Shown here piece after piece: positions 14,834 to 26,240 of a stretch of 62,000 bases of DNA; the stretch's first letter is position 1, and each line of letters opens with the position of its first letter. The translations under genes and the position numbers were made by a program. The notes under the pieces are model-generated. The model searched no databases. It saw only the letters and a list, made by a program, of their open reading frames with translations, and had not been told where the DNA came from. The stretch comes from Phoronis australis (taxonomy: Eukaryota; Phoronida; Phoronidae), in assembly GCA_002633005.1 (NCBI GenBank), contig NMRA01000130.1:5577-67576 (forward strand), given 5' to 3'.

Positions 14834-14986
14834 GCCTCCCGTTCAGTAACGCTAGGACCTCGCTAAAAAGCAAGACTTCGCGAGATTACGTGAGATATTG
14901 CCGTGCATTTTAAATGAGAACACGTGACTTTGACTAGGTTTTAGTTAGGTCCTAGCGTAGGTCCTAGCGTCTACTGAACGCACGCC
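14834..14986. mobile_element. MITE-like element, copy 1 of 2
   Basis: About 150 bp bounded by inverted repeats: GTTCAGTAACGCTAGGACC at the left and GGTCCTAGCGTCTACTGAAC at the right. A second copy at 36,274-36,430 is about 90% identical by eye, sharing the interior GCAAGACTTCGCGAGATTAC and GACTTTGACTA. It is too short to code. Behaves as a non-autonomous DNA transposon; superfamily not determined because no clear target-site duplication was seen. Confidence 0.7.
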
Positions 14987-17145
14987 AGGTCTTGATTTCA
15001 GCGTTTCCCGGTGGTAAAACCGATAACGTCTTTGTAAGTAAGTCGAATTTTTCCAATGCAAAAAAGATAGTCGTCACGTGACCAATCTGAGAGTTGTCTT
15101 CTTGATCGTGCTGCGGCTGCTCTTCCTCATATCTCACTTTCTCTGAATGATTTTAATCGTACTTGTGGAATTTAGATATTGACAGTTTTTGAAACTGGTG
15201 CCAATTCTTTGACGTCCTGACCAAGGAAAGTCGACAGCCGTCGTCGTTCTCGACATTGTAATCGTTGTCATCTTCGTCGCCGCCATAGTTATCATGACCT
15301 TTGTCAGTTTTCCACGCGTTACAAATTTCGAAGTAGCGGATCCACGGCTATCAAAATTTTCGGATGGATGACTGAATTTCCGGTACTATGTTAGTCTTAA
15401 ACCAGTAGATGTCTACTTATTTGAAGTAAAATTAAATAAATAATAACCGTGTTTCATTACGAGTGTTTTTGGCAATAAGTAAGCCTCAAACATTTCGATT
15501 GCCGGTCGGACTAAGCTGTGACTATACTCTTTGCAGATTTGTCATCAAAGAAAAGGGTCTGTCGTTTAATAAGCGTGTAAGTAAGATGCAGTAGGTCTAC
15601 ATGTATACGCAAAAATGGAGGAAATTGACTACAGTGTTTTACATTGCCCTTTAATCCGTTGCGAATTTCGTGTTAAACGGTCACATCCGGACTTCGATAT
15701 TGATGAGCCTATGTTCACAAAACTTATAATGGTATTAAGAAGATATTCCACACACTCGCTCGAATTATAGTGACCTCCTTATGCAAATATAGGACTACAG
15801 CTGACATCATTTTCAAACAAGTAATATATCTCAGAATGCTCATATCGAAGCCAAAATGTCAGCCAAACGCACTTGTGACACGTATACCACCATGCAGCAG
15901 GCAAACGCCAACACGAGTGGACCACGGCTACACTTACACAAGCTCATATTATATACTGTCTCGAAATATTATCGTTAGAGAAGCCAAGAACTTTTTCGTT
16001 AACATGGATTTCTGAGTGTGTAACGTTGAGAGTATAAACGTACCTTTAAGTCCCTTAAACTGGTTTCTTTCGAAGTATCTAATGGAGAAACGTGTTCTCT
16101 GATATTGCAAGATCTTTATTCTTTCAATGGAATATCTATCCAGGTTTTAGATATAAAAATGATAAGCATTTGCTATTAAAAAATGTTTAAATGAGCCTAT
16201 ATCAGTTATGTCACCCCCCGGACACAAAATACGCGCGTGGTTGCCGACATACAAGGTTCGCCGATTTTTCTGATGACAATCGTTTGTCGGCGTTATTTGC
16301 TCGTTCAATATTTGAATTAACTCTTTACCAACGGAACCAAATTTCTTCCGAGAAACTACTGAAGTTTTATGTCGAGTAGACTTCATTGGAAGCCCGATCT
16401 ATAGAGCAACTGGAGGACACTCGAGTTTCAGAAACACCATTTTAAACCTATCGAAAGATAAATCGAGGTGAGCTAAACGTGACATAAACTAACTTATTTT
16501 TCATTTCTTAATCGTAATGAAACCGTGGAGTGTTGAATGTCAACTTCAAACTATCTTCATTAACTACGGCTTCTTTTGTTAACAAGGTGTTGTATCAAGC
16601 CCTTTTTAAGAGATCAAAATGCCATATAGGACGGAAGTGTCAATTTGCAGAACGAGTACGCAATGAGTTTTACCGAGCCACTGTGCTGTGTGAAATACGT
16701 GCTGCGATTGTAAAATCTCTCATGTGAGACTACCGATCGGTCAAAATACTTGTTTTAAAGGCTTAAGTTTCGTAACTTTTGACGTGTCATACACAACGTG
16801 AAAATGCATTGCAGTGACTGGAATCATAAATACTGTCGCTAAGTCTCTGACCACAGGATCAGCGCTCAATGTATTTTATTGACACGCCTGCCCAGAAATT
16901 TATTGGCAATCTGGTATATTCGGAAACACTAAAGATTGTGCACAAAATAACGCATTTATAAATGCGCCTTCCGACACACGAACCAACTTTTTATTTAGAC
17001 CATTTACCGTTAAGAAATTGGTTTCAAATTGTTTCGTAGTCAATATGATCAGTGGGCTCGTAAAGCACTGACAGCCAGTTATTGATTGGGACCAGGCTCT
17101 TGAATTTGATTTGTAAGCTAACGGCCTGCCATTTTATTCGTCGGG
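14987..17145. other. Intergenic DNA, one small ORF noted
   Basis: No recognised gene. A 51-codon ATG-initiated frame at 15,615-15,770 (+), starting MEEIDYSVLHC, has a balanced composition but no family match and no supporting splice pattern. About 16,985-17,090 contains a stretch like TTTAGACCATTTACCGTTA that recurs near 29,610 and 58,295, suggesting an old dispersed repeat. Confidence 0.4.
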
Positions 17146-17229
17146 CATCAGCGACTCAAGAAAACCCTTCAATTTGCGGTACATGTCCATCAGCGACTCA
17201 AGAAAACGTTTCAATTCGTGGTACATGTC
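17146..17229 (+). repeat. Two tandem 42-bp units
   Basis: The unit beginning CATCAGCGACTCAAGAAAAC and ending GGTACATGTC occurs at 17,146 and again at 17,188, differing at a few positions. No function can be assigned. Confidence 0.7.
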
Positions 17230-17499
17230 TGCCTTGCTCATTCAGCAACAGTGGAAGATTGGATAGTTGAAGTAATGTCTTTACATCCCAAACAGCTTCG
17301 GTCAAAATTTAACATTCGTTTTTACCCAGCTAAACTGGGCGTTTTAACTGTGACAATCGCTTAAACACGTTACTACATTTGAGAGAGGTTATACAAAATA
17401 AGGTTGTATAGGACCATAAAAAAATTCCACTTTTGACCAATTTCGGAACTTTGTATTTTCAGAAGTGAAACTTTTAGGTACTATACTTCATACGTTGTT

Positions 17500-17830
17500 C
17501 TACAAATTTCTGTTAAGAATTATTCTTATAATGTTACACTGTTGCATGAGGGGTTATCAAATATAGGGCTTATGTTGATTTTCATGAAAAAAATAAAGTT
17601 TCATCAAACAAAAACGAAACGATAATTTAGAAAACTGAGAGTTTTTGAGATTTGATCTGGAACATTCACATCATACAGAATTTGGTCATGTTATCGATCC
17701 TGTTGTATTGCTATGAATGTACCTTTATTTTCTGCTAAATTTTCCTGAAAAAACTAGGTCACGTGACTTGATTTCTACTTCCAAAATAAGTTTTTCACTG
17801 AGTTAAATTCTTCTGTATTTCTGGTCCCAC
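17500..17830 (+). repeat. Dispersed repeat, copy 1 of 3
   Basis: Shares GTTAAGAATT, TTCATGAAAAAAAT, AACGAAA and especially TCATGTTATCGATCCTGTTG followed by GAATGTACCTTT with copies at about 31,790-32,045 and 35,390-35,640. Divergence is substantial, so this is an old element. No coding frame; type unknown. Confidence 0.55.
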
Positions 17831-18954
17831 GTAACGTTAACACCTTCATGAATTTTGAATAGCGATGAAATCTATTGACTTGACAGGTGTTTTTGTTAGG
17901 TCGGATGCAGCAAGTGATAGACGCAGTCTATTCACTGAACTAACTCGTGAGTAGAATGTACTTCTATCATTTCCTTATCAACATTGGCATAAAAGACAGT
18001 ACTGCGTCACACCATTCAATACTTTTAGATGAACGAAGATGTCAAACAAAAATCATGATGGCACCATTGATGGAGTCTAAAAGAACAGACTAGATTACAA
18101 TCATGTCAAAGATAACATTCTAAACAAGAACTTCCTATCAATGTATGGTTACAAAATTTGAAGGCCTAATAGCTTTCAGAAATGTCCCACCAGAAAAAAG
18201 CATCTAAGCCTATAAGAAATCTGAGTTGGCTGTTAAGATAATTTACTCAATTACGATAGGTTGCTTTCAAAACAGGCCTTTTAAATATCCATCGGATTTC
18301 AAACTTCACAAGTAACAGGATTTCGTAAATGGTCCAGTTTAAGCTATACGTTACTTGTAAAAAGTCTGAAGACGTCATGCTGCTGTTTTCTTGTCTGGCT
18401 GTCTCAATCACAGTCTTCTGAATTTGGACAGGAAAATGTGTTCGTTTTAATGAATTGTCCTGCTAAGTGGGTCTAAATGGCACACATTTATATACTTATT
18501 CAATATTTCCGAGGGTGACGGAAAATGCGTGCTGCTAATGTCACTGCTAATGTCACTGCTAATGCCTCAGCCATTATATGATTGTTTTGTTCTAAGTTTT
18601 CAAATTTGAACAGGGGAGATCATAACAACTAATAATCATTAGTGCGATACCTTGGACGAATAGGAAAATATTTTTCATTTCTTATTTAGAAACAAATTAG
18701 TCAAAACAGTGTAACAGTGAAACTTGATAAGTATCCTCAGTTAAGTCAATTGCAATGTAAGGTTACACAAATTTCAAGCCAAGGCATATAGTAAAGAGCT
18801 TTGACACAAAGTGGGAAACTCAACGATTTGGCCGGAAGTTGACTGCATGATATCATGATAATGAGACGTAGTGAGGAAATGTGTAAGAAGCAAACCAAGA
18901 ATACATCCAGAACTGTAGTCGGGGAAAAGTCATGATTAAAGATGGTTTAAGAAA
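17831..18954. other. Intergenic DNA with a short 12-bp triplicate repeat
   Basis: No gene seen. At 18,533-18,564 the 12-bp unit TGCTAATGTCAC is present about 2.7 times in tandem. Confidence 0.5.
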
Positions 18955-19375
18955 TTAGATACTCATTCCACTTCATTTTAGTTAAACAATTCATAAAACG
19001 GATTTTAATCCAAGTTTGTTCGGTCGAAACTTTGCCCAAATAATTCTCATACCACAAAATTCCAAAAATATTTTCAAATTTAACTGGATTTGATATGATT
19101 TAGTAGTTTGATTTTTATTTTGGTGCTGCACCATCACCTAATAGTGAGCGACAGATGATACAAGCATTGTGGGTACCCACTCATCTGCCGCCATCTGTAA
19201 TGAGGCTTCAGCGGAAATCCCGCCCACTTTTTAAAAAAGTAATGGTAAAACAAGGCAAACACAAACAGCGCTGAACGTTACTAAATTTTTATACATGTAT
19301 TTTAGTGATCCTTCGAATGACGAAACTCATTCTGTGTTCTAAATTGGTGAACGTAAAAGAAATGATATCTTTAAA
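18955..19375 (+). repeat. Dispersed repeat, inverted partner of 34,235-34,665
   Basis: The reverse complement of 34,235-34,665 aligns here over roughly 400 bp. Shared blocks, in order, include CTTCATTTTAGTTAAAC, CATAAAACGGATTTT, GCCATCTGTAATGAGG, a CGG..ATCCCGC block, AAACACAAAC and GTTCTAAA.TGGTGAA.GTAAAAG. The two copies are in opposite orientation about 15 kb apart and flank DUOXA-A. No reading frame is conserved between them that I could see. Element type unknown. Confidence 0.65.
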
Positions 19376-20777
19376 AGTGCTCCCACGCAAATCTCAAACC
19401 ACACTTCTAACGGATATTGCACCAGAGGTTCGAAAATAAGTCCAATAAGGATTTTGATGTTTTGTTGTAAATCTTATTTCTCCGGACATTTCAAAATCAC
19501 GAAAGAGTGCATTCTCAGGCACATAAGGTCTAGATGACGTGCTTTGAAAGCCTTTGCACACCATGAATGGCCACTGTCAAGATGATTTGTGCCATTAGGA
19601 AGGAAAAGTACTTCAGAATGATTGGCAACTTTCTCCATGGGGTTCAAGTTCGCCTACAATAGAATGGCATTCATTTGAATTATGTTCTTGTTGATGCACT
19701 ATTTTGAGCCAGAGAATGACGTTTTTTTGTTAATACTTTGTATTTTTGCCAGCTTCTAGATAATGTAATAATTTGTGAAGTTTCTTGTATCAGCAAAAAT
19801 TCGTTGCCATATTTCAAATCGGATTACATCTGGTTTTGAGACACCCTGTAGATCTTCACAGACGAGATTGTTTTTTCCTGTAATTGAGAGAGCAGCCGGT
19901 GAGGAGACTTTGCCATAAACTATAATATTCATATGCATGCAGACAAGTGCACGACCTTGTTGAACTGTTAAGTGTCGCATAACAAGTAACTGGCGTAATA
20001 AAGTCGAAACAGCTTCTCAGTGAATAGGCGATTTTTGTAAAAAAAACTCCGTGCAATCACATTGTGCAATCTGAAAACTACGTCTTTGCATAGAGACAGT
20101 AACACTTCAAGCGTCTATGAATCTCTTTTCCTTGAAAACAATTTGGATTCAGACCTTTCATCGTCATAAAGCTGGGCTAAAGTTATTGGTGACTCAGGCA
20201 CGAAGTGTTTTCAGGAGCTCGGAAATGCAGTGACAGTTCGTTATTGTTTGAAAACGTGCCCCGGCGCGTAAAAAAAAGAATAACGTGACAAGCCAGCTTG
20301 TTGATCCTGGCTTCGAGAAAGCTCAGAAATTACCTGTACCTCCAATTTCACTATAGACCATTTTCTTAATAGTTAGTTGTCTCAATCAAAAGTTGTTTTT
20401 GCGACGGAAGGCAAGTTTATAGGCAAATTAAGGATGTCAGCAGCAGAGTCACAGACTCAGCATCAGAATCGTACATATGCGCATGTTCGAGACTGTCACG
20501 TCTGGATCGTTAGAGCAATGCCTGTGATCAGCCGTCCATAACGAGTAAAAGGAGTGATGATTTATGAGTAGCGCATGCAGGCGAAGATGACGAGAACATT
20601 ACTTCTGAAACCAGTAAAAGTTAGTGCAGTCGATGACAACCATGTGATGATGAAGATAACACGAATTATGTTGTGAAAATGGGCATTTACCATGCAGTCG
20701 TCATTGGCGGCTGAGATTTTTTTAGATGGGGGGGGGCGGAAATTTAAAGTCTTTAAGTTGTACGTCGTTTTATTCAG
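19376..20777. other. Intergenic DNA, nothing recognised
   Basis: AT-rich sequence with only short, overlapping chance reading frames. Homology with the left side of the 34-kb repeat copy may continue weakly past 19,375 but is not convincing. Confidence 0.45.
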
Positions 20778-20965
20778 TTGGCAAAAAACGAAAATTGAAT
20801 TGGGCCTTTACTCTCATAATATCACCTTGGATACTATTTCCCGAGCAAGAACATCGAAACGATCGACTCTTTAAGAAAACACTTTCGGGTCTACTGAGGT
20901 TGGCCAAATCTAAAATTGTGAATTCGAAAATGGTGTATTTGCAAATTGTCTGCGACTTGAGTTGA
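20778..20965 (+). repeat. Partial copy of a TTAA-type MITE family
   Basis: Begins TTGGCAAAAAACGAAAATTG then GGGCCTTTACTCTCATAATA, matching the left terminal repeat of the element at 55,452-55,745. Continues with GAGGTTGGCCAAATCTAAAAT and GACTTGAGTTGATAACGG, also shared with that element and, in reverse orientation, with 61,180-61,290. A right end may lie near 21,483-21,530 (GACCGATTTTATAAAAATC), which would imply an internal insertion. Confidence 0.5.
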
Positions 20966-23182
20966 TAACGGAGATTGAATCATACCATTGTATGGCAGGC
21001 TCAGTTCCTACCAGAGACTAGACGGCCCTGTTCTATTCTGACTCTATCGAGGCAAGGTAACTTATTCTAGGGTATCTTGCGCCCCTTCTAATCGCTGTGT
21101 GGCCGCAAAAGTGGGTAATCATCAGCTGAGGTTACATATAGACGGGTCTTCTCGTGCGTGCCATATTCGCATCAGCTCTTGATTGTCATGCACAAAACAA
21201 CAACTTCCGCCTTACCCTGGTTATCAGATTTGCATGTGTGTGCACTATCACTAGCGCAAGTTGTTTCTAGGCTGAGTCTGTGTGGGCGGCACTTACACTT
21301 AGTTTACTCTCCGTGTGCGCTGAGTCGGTATTAGTTCGCAGACAATGCACAGCACTGATGCAAATCCTATTTTGCATGCCGTACACTTGTTTTCGCTTTA
21401 CGTCAATCATACTGTCCCGAACGTGACTGCATTTCCGGTTTACATGTAGCCGACTGCCGGCAGTCAGGAAACCGGCTATGAAAAGAATATTTTAAGACCG
21501 ATTTTATAAAAATCAGGGGCCCAATTCTAACTAATCATAGCGAAATGAGGCTTTAAGATTTGACGAGATGTAAAACAAATAAACCGGCTATATGGTGAAA
21601 CCACAAGACTTGAAATACGTAGAGTTGCTTGTAAATATGGCCGTTCTGAAAAAGGGCCACCCCTCCCCCCCGTCTCCGCCACCAATGATCGCCCGACGTC
21701 CATAACCTTAGATAAAGAAAGTGATGCAGCTAGATCAAGTACGTTTCACTAATAATTACTTAAGGCTTAAACCAGAACATAGAACTACGTGATGAACTTG
21801 TTAGCACGTTACGGTTTAACAATAAATTGTACTAAGTTTGTGTGTGTATTGACAAATTATGAGTTATATTCTCAGTGACTTCATACGTTGCTGAAGACAC
21901 TTAAATTATTTTTGAAAATAGCTGGGTAGAATTTATGACAGGTCTCTAATCTCAAAAATGCATTTTGTCTGTGAAAACGAAAACGTCCCTTTGAAACTTT
22001 TACGTTTTTGCCTACGTTTGAGCAAAATTTATAGTTGCGCATGTAAATTCGACACGTGTATTCACAATGCCGTAACAAGTGGATTTCCCGCTTTATTGGT
22101 GACGAATATTAATCAGGGACCGCTGCTAACTGACATAAGTCGTTTCGGGGGCGTTATCAGCTTTTATGCACAAATGCACGTGCATCGTATTCAAAATTTA
22201 TCATTTTCGTAAAAAAGCAATGAAATTAATTCAGAAGCCAGCTCCGTGCCGGAAAACAATAATCACAGAAAAACAAAATCTGCCTTTAAAATGTGCATCA
22301 TGAAGAAATATGTCCAGCGTCACCACTGAACTTACTGATGTCTTTGGACCACATACTCAATAGCTTACACAGAATGGAGGAATGGGCCTTTCATTATCAG
22401 GAGCTGGGTTTCCTCGAGCAAATGTACAAACAAAATAATAGTTGTGCTAAATCTAGTATAAAGAAATAAACACGGATTCAACTGTTGTACACATGAATAG
22501 TTGCACGTAGTCCATAATTTATAGATTTACTTCGGAGTACAGCCTGCATACATACATTATTAATGATGAGTAAATAATATGAAATATTAGAAGCATAAAA
22601 ACGATGTTCAAAGATTGACGATCACGATTAGTTTTTCGTCCATTGACCTTTTGACGGATAGGGGGATAGGTCCAATGAGCAATGATATATCGCTCATTTA
22701 CAACACACGGAACTAAATATACTAAATAAGTTTAATGTCATTTGGCACATGTAAATGTTCCCAAATTGTCATATTGAAAAAAACTTAGCGTGCAGCGCTA
22801 CCTCTAGTTGGGATAACTTCGATGTCGACAGCGTCACCAACCGTTTACCTGGATGATCATTAACTAGCGAAGCCAGTATGAAGGGTCCAGTTAACTGCGC
22901 TGTTTACATCGACGCTCCGCTCATACCGGAGTTAATTCAGTATGAAAGGGCCTTATTACTTAGAATATAATGTTGGTGACCGCCCGTTAACGGCAGCTCA
23001 CTCTCCGCGAATATTGCGGTCGGGTGGTGTTAGTAATACATGCTCACTGACACTGATGATGCGAACCCTACCGTGCAAACTGTACACTATATAATTATAC
23101 TGCTTATCGGATACTTAGAATAACTTATCATATACAGAATAATAGCAAACTAACAAACTAACGGCGTTTCATGTGTATTCTA
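20966..23182. other. Intergenic DNA, possible detached repeat end near 21,500
   Basis: No gene recognised. The segment near 21,483-21,530 resembles a terminal repeat of the TTAA-type family. The remaining sequence shows no tandem or inverted structure that I can support. Confidence 0.4.
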
Positions 23183-23542
23183 CAGCGGATTTAATAAGCT
23201 GCCGCAAAAAAATAAAACAGCAAAAGCGTAGGGAAATGTTGAGTTCATTAATTAACTCCGATAATTAAAATTATACGGCTGAAACAAGATTTAAATGTGT
23301 GCAGTTTTAGTGTTTGGGGGGAGGGGGCTCAGATCCAATTTCAAGTGTCAAATTTGGAACACGGCGCAATCGTAACGGAACCATGGCTAAATATAGGCTC
23401 TCCCGCGATATCCTAGGCGACCGGCAGTGGCACTGGGCACTACGAATCCGTTTTCGTCGTCTGCTCCACTATGCAATGAAGAAAATTACTTCATTTTTTA
23501 AAGAAAATGGAATCTGAGTGATGATGAAAAAACAGAAGCTGC
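23183..23542 (+). mobile_element. Truncated copy of the TIR element at 37,577-38,587
   Basis: About 360 bp match the first ~395 bp of the 1-kb element at 37,577. Shared blocks include GCCGCAAAAAAA, GTAGGGAAATG, AAAATTATACGG, GATTTAAATGTGTGCAGTTT, TCTCCCGCGATATCCTAGGC and GAAAAAACAGAAGCTGC. The left end (CAGCGGATTTA) is a shortened form of the terminal repeat. The right end is missing: similarity stops at 23,542. No coding frame is conserved. Confidence 0.75.
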
Positions 23543-25916
23543 CCAAAATTTATTTCATTTGATACCATCGATTTAACGTGACCTTGACGCCCTCTGCTTC
23601 TGCGGCTCTAATCACAACCCATTTACACTTTGTATTTGCATACAAGTAATAAGTCCGGTGTTTCTGTATTGGTCACGAAATCAAATAGATTCCTGCTCCT
23701 CACGCATTGTTTGCCTAAAGTTTAAGCACCAAAACACGTCGAAAGCACTTGAACACATCAAAAGTTCTCTCGAACAAACCTTGGATACGTGTAGTTTCTT
23801 CGGTCAATATTATTGTCACTTACCCAGGATAACGTCAGAATGCGTGTGCGCATCCCGGATTGCGATTCAAAGACACAAGAAACTCATGAGAAAAACTGGT
23901 GTGATCATCTAATTTGCTAGCGCATGGCGTAATCCCTGTCAAGACTTGCGTGGTCAAATAGAGCAAGCTAAGATTTCTCGTTTGGTATGGTACGTTACTC
24001 AACTATGATCGGAATGAAGCTCACGGGTGGTATTTTTGGCTTAATAAGCTGCTTCAATCTTGCTTTATCTTACTTTGAAGCTGACATGTCGATCGAGGCA
24101 CCGCAACTTAATAAGCTGTAAATAAGCTGCTGCTATAGCTTTTGATCTTGGTGGTGAAGATGCTGTTGTTGCTTATTTGGTGTTGATAGCGGCGGACTGG
24201 CCATATGGATAGATATAAATCTGTAGATTGAGCAGTCTGTGTCATGCCCTTGATAAAGAGCGTCTCGCTCGAAACGTGGAGCATAATTTAATATATTTTA
24301 GTACCGACGCTCGTCGTTTCACTTTTACTATTTTATATTCTGATGCGTCGGTAACTGCACGGCATTTCAGCATCTATCTTATTTTCTTGTGAAGCAGCAG
24401 ATTGACGTAGGGAATTGCCTAAAATCAGCAGCAGTCTGCATTGTTACTTACCATTTTGTCTGGATTAAGTAAAATGGCGGTCAGCACTTGCTGCAGTTTT
24501 CAGCTTATTGAAGTTTTCAGTAATTCTAGTTACATGAATTGTAGTTAGCCAGATTTAACGAATATGCCAAGTCTTAAAATCCACAGTCACATTTCTATGA
24601 AAGGGGTCCAATTCTAATAATGGGAAAGGAGTGTTGGACCTCTCAGGAAATGGGCCTACGCGGCATTGAACCGCGCGTGGTAGATAATAGAGCTCTCCTT
24701 TATCGCGGAGGTAAGAAAGCGCGTGCCTCATTTTGGAATGTCATGCACATTTTCATAAGTCATGACGGAAACCGTCGAGGTCTATGGCCTTGATTCCCGG
24801 TTTCAAACGTTCAAAAGTACCGGAATTATTCGGGTATCTCTAGGATCGAAAGAGACGGATTCTGTTCTATTCAAAATCAATCTGGTGCCGTGTTTCATGA
24901 TCTATTTTCTTGTCTTTGATTGATGTCGGGTAAAAAGCTTAACATCACACCTGGGTGTTTGTCAAGTTTATCCAACTTTCTCCAGTGGGAGTTGCAACCA
25001 CAGTACAACAGCAATACGATATTGCCATTGGAAGAAGGAATAGAGCAATACAGCCAATAAGAACGTGGAAAGAATACACTAACAACAAAGAACATGTGGA
25101 ACACAATAACGCGAAAACCGCGAGGCTACAAAAGTGTTTAACAGATGCTGCCGCCATTGGTGGTAAATGCAGGGAGATTTGAGAGTCGCTTTGAAATGCG
25201 GGATCGCCCTATTGGTCAGCGAGTAGTGATGCAATGCTCCTTGAGTGATATTTTTCAGCCATACCAGGATCTTATCAAGTAAACAAGATTTCAATAGAAC
25301 TTATGGCTCGTAATGGTCCAACATTCGGATTCGAGTTTCAAGAGCACGTTATTGTTGAAACCGGGGTAGAGTTTCGTAGACGCAAGAATCTTGCTAAAGA
25401 AGCTAGCTTGATTCGCTTCCAATAATATATGGCGATGTCTTACTTAGCTTGGTGTCCCTGAACTTTACTTTCCTTAAGACTGGTTCTTCACTTCTTGGTG
25501 TGTATCCGGTGCATAAGCCCTTATGCGCAAAAACCGACTCTGAAATCAGTGCAAACATGGGGATACTTTTTCCATAAACTGGGGACAAATGTAAAATTGA
25601 AATAAATTTTGACTGGGAGTGAAGGCTTTTTGTAGCAAACAGTGGGCATGACCCCGTCGCGCCCCAGTGGCTTTTCGAGTATTATCGGTTAAGGGTGACA
25701 GACAATTCTATCTTGTTTCGTCTGTGGTACATTTCGGCTTTTAGATGAAGCGAAGTAACGTGCCATTAGCGTGGGACCAACCCACTAATCCAGAATTCAG
25801 GTGTGCGATATTACGACAATTCGCAGTCACGGTCCTATGGGGGCCTCAATTTAACCAGTAACTCTAGTGCTTCCCCTATTATAGCAATTGCATGCTCTAT
25901 TTAAAGCACTATAATT
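23543..25916. other. Intergenic DNA upstream of DUOXA-A
   Basis: No firm gene. AATAAGCTG occurs four times between 23,189 and 24,130. A small GC-rich stem-loop (GAGCG TCT CGCTC) flanked by TTGATAAA and GAAACGT sits at 24,255-24,285 and resembles hairpins at the ends of some retroelements. A minus-strand stretch near 24,665-24,683 has a perfect 5-bp T-arm-like stem around TTCAATG. A minus-strand ATG frame of 70 codons at 24,945-25,157 encodes hydrophobic segments (see findings). Confidence 0.4.
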
Positions 25917-25920
25917 GTAG

Positions 25921-25967
<47 letters not shown>
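25917..25967 (+). repeat. (TTG)n microsatellite, ~16 units
   Basis: An uninterrupted run of TTG triplets just upstream of the DUOXA-A first coding exon, followed by TTAT and GTTAGTTAGTTAG. A similar (TTG)n tract lies in intron 6 of the same gene. Confidence 0.9.
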
Positions 25968-26051
25968 ATTGTTAGTTAGTTAGTTATTATCTAAGCCCTT
26001 CACGTCGTTCTATTATATGCATACGTCACGTACGTGTTATTTCAGATAAAC

Positions 26052-26240
26052 ATGACTGATGACCATGTGATGTCCAGCCCCGGATGGCATTCGTTTAGAG
26101 ATTTTGGCAAGTTCTCGTATTACGGTGAGAGTTTTGTAGCTGCCAAGGATGCCGATCCCAAAGTTCTCCGTGTGGTAGCTATCTGTGCACTTTTCTCGCT
26201 CTCGGCCATTGTTGCTGTGTTAGGAATCAGAGGGCACGAG
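26052..26240 (+). CDS. DUOXA-A exon 1
   Basis: 63 codons, from MTDDHVMSS to GIRGHE. Contains the N-terminal tail and TM1. Donor gtaagg, phase 0. Acceptor ttatttcag ends at 26,045, six bases before the ATG. Confidence 0.88.

Noticed and set aside
15615-15770. 51-codon ATG frame MEEIDYSVLHC...
   Set aside because: Too short, with no similarity or splice evidence; kept only as a note in the intergenic entry.
24660-24740. Possible minus-strand tRNA
   Set aside because: A perfect T-arm and B-box are present, but the acceptor stem does not pair and no A-box was found, so at best a relic.
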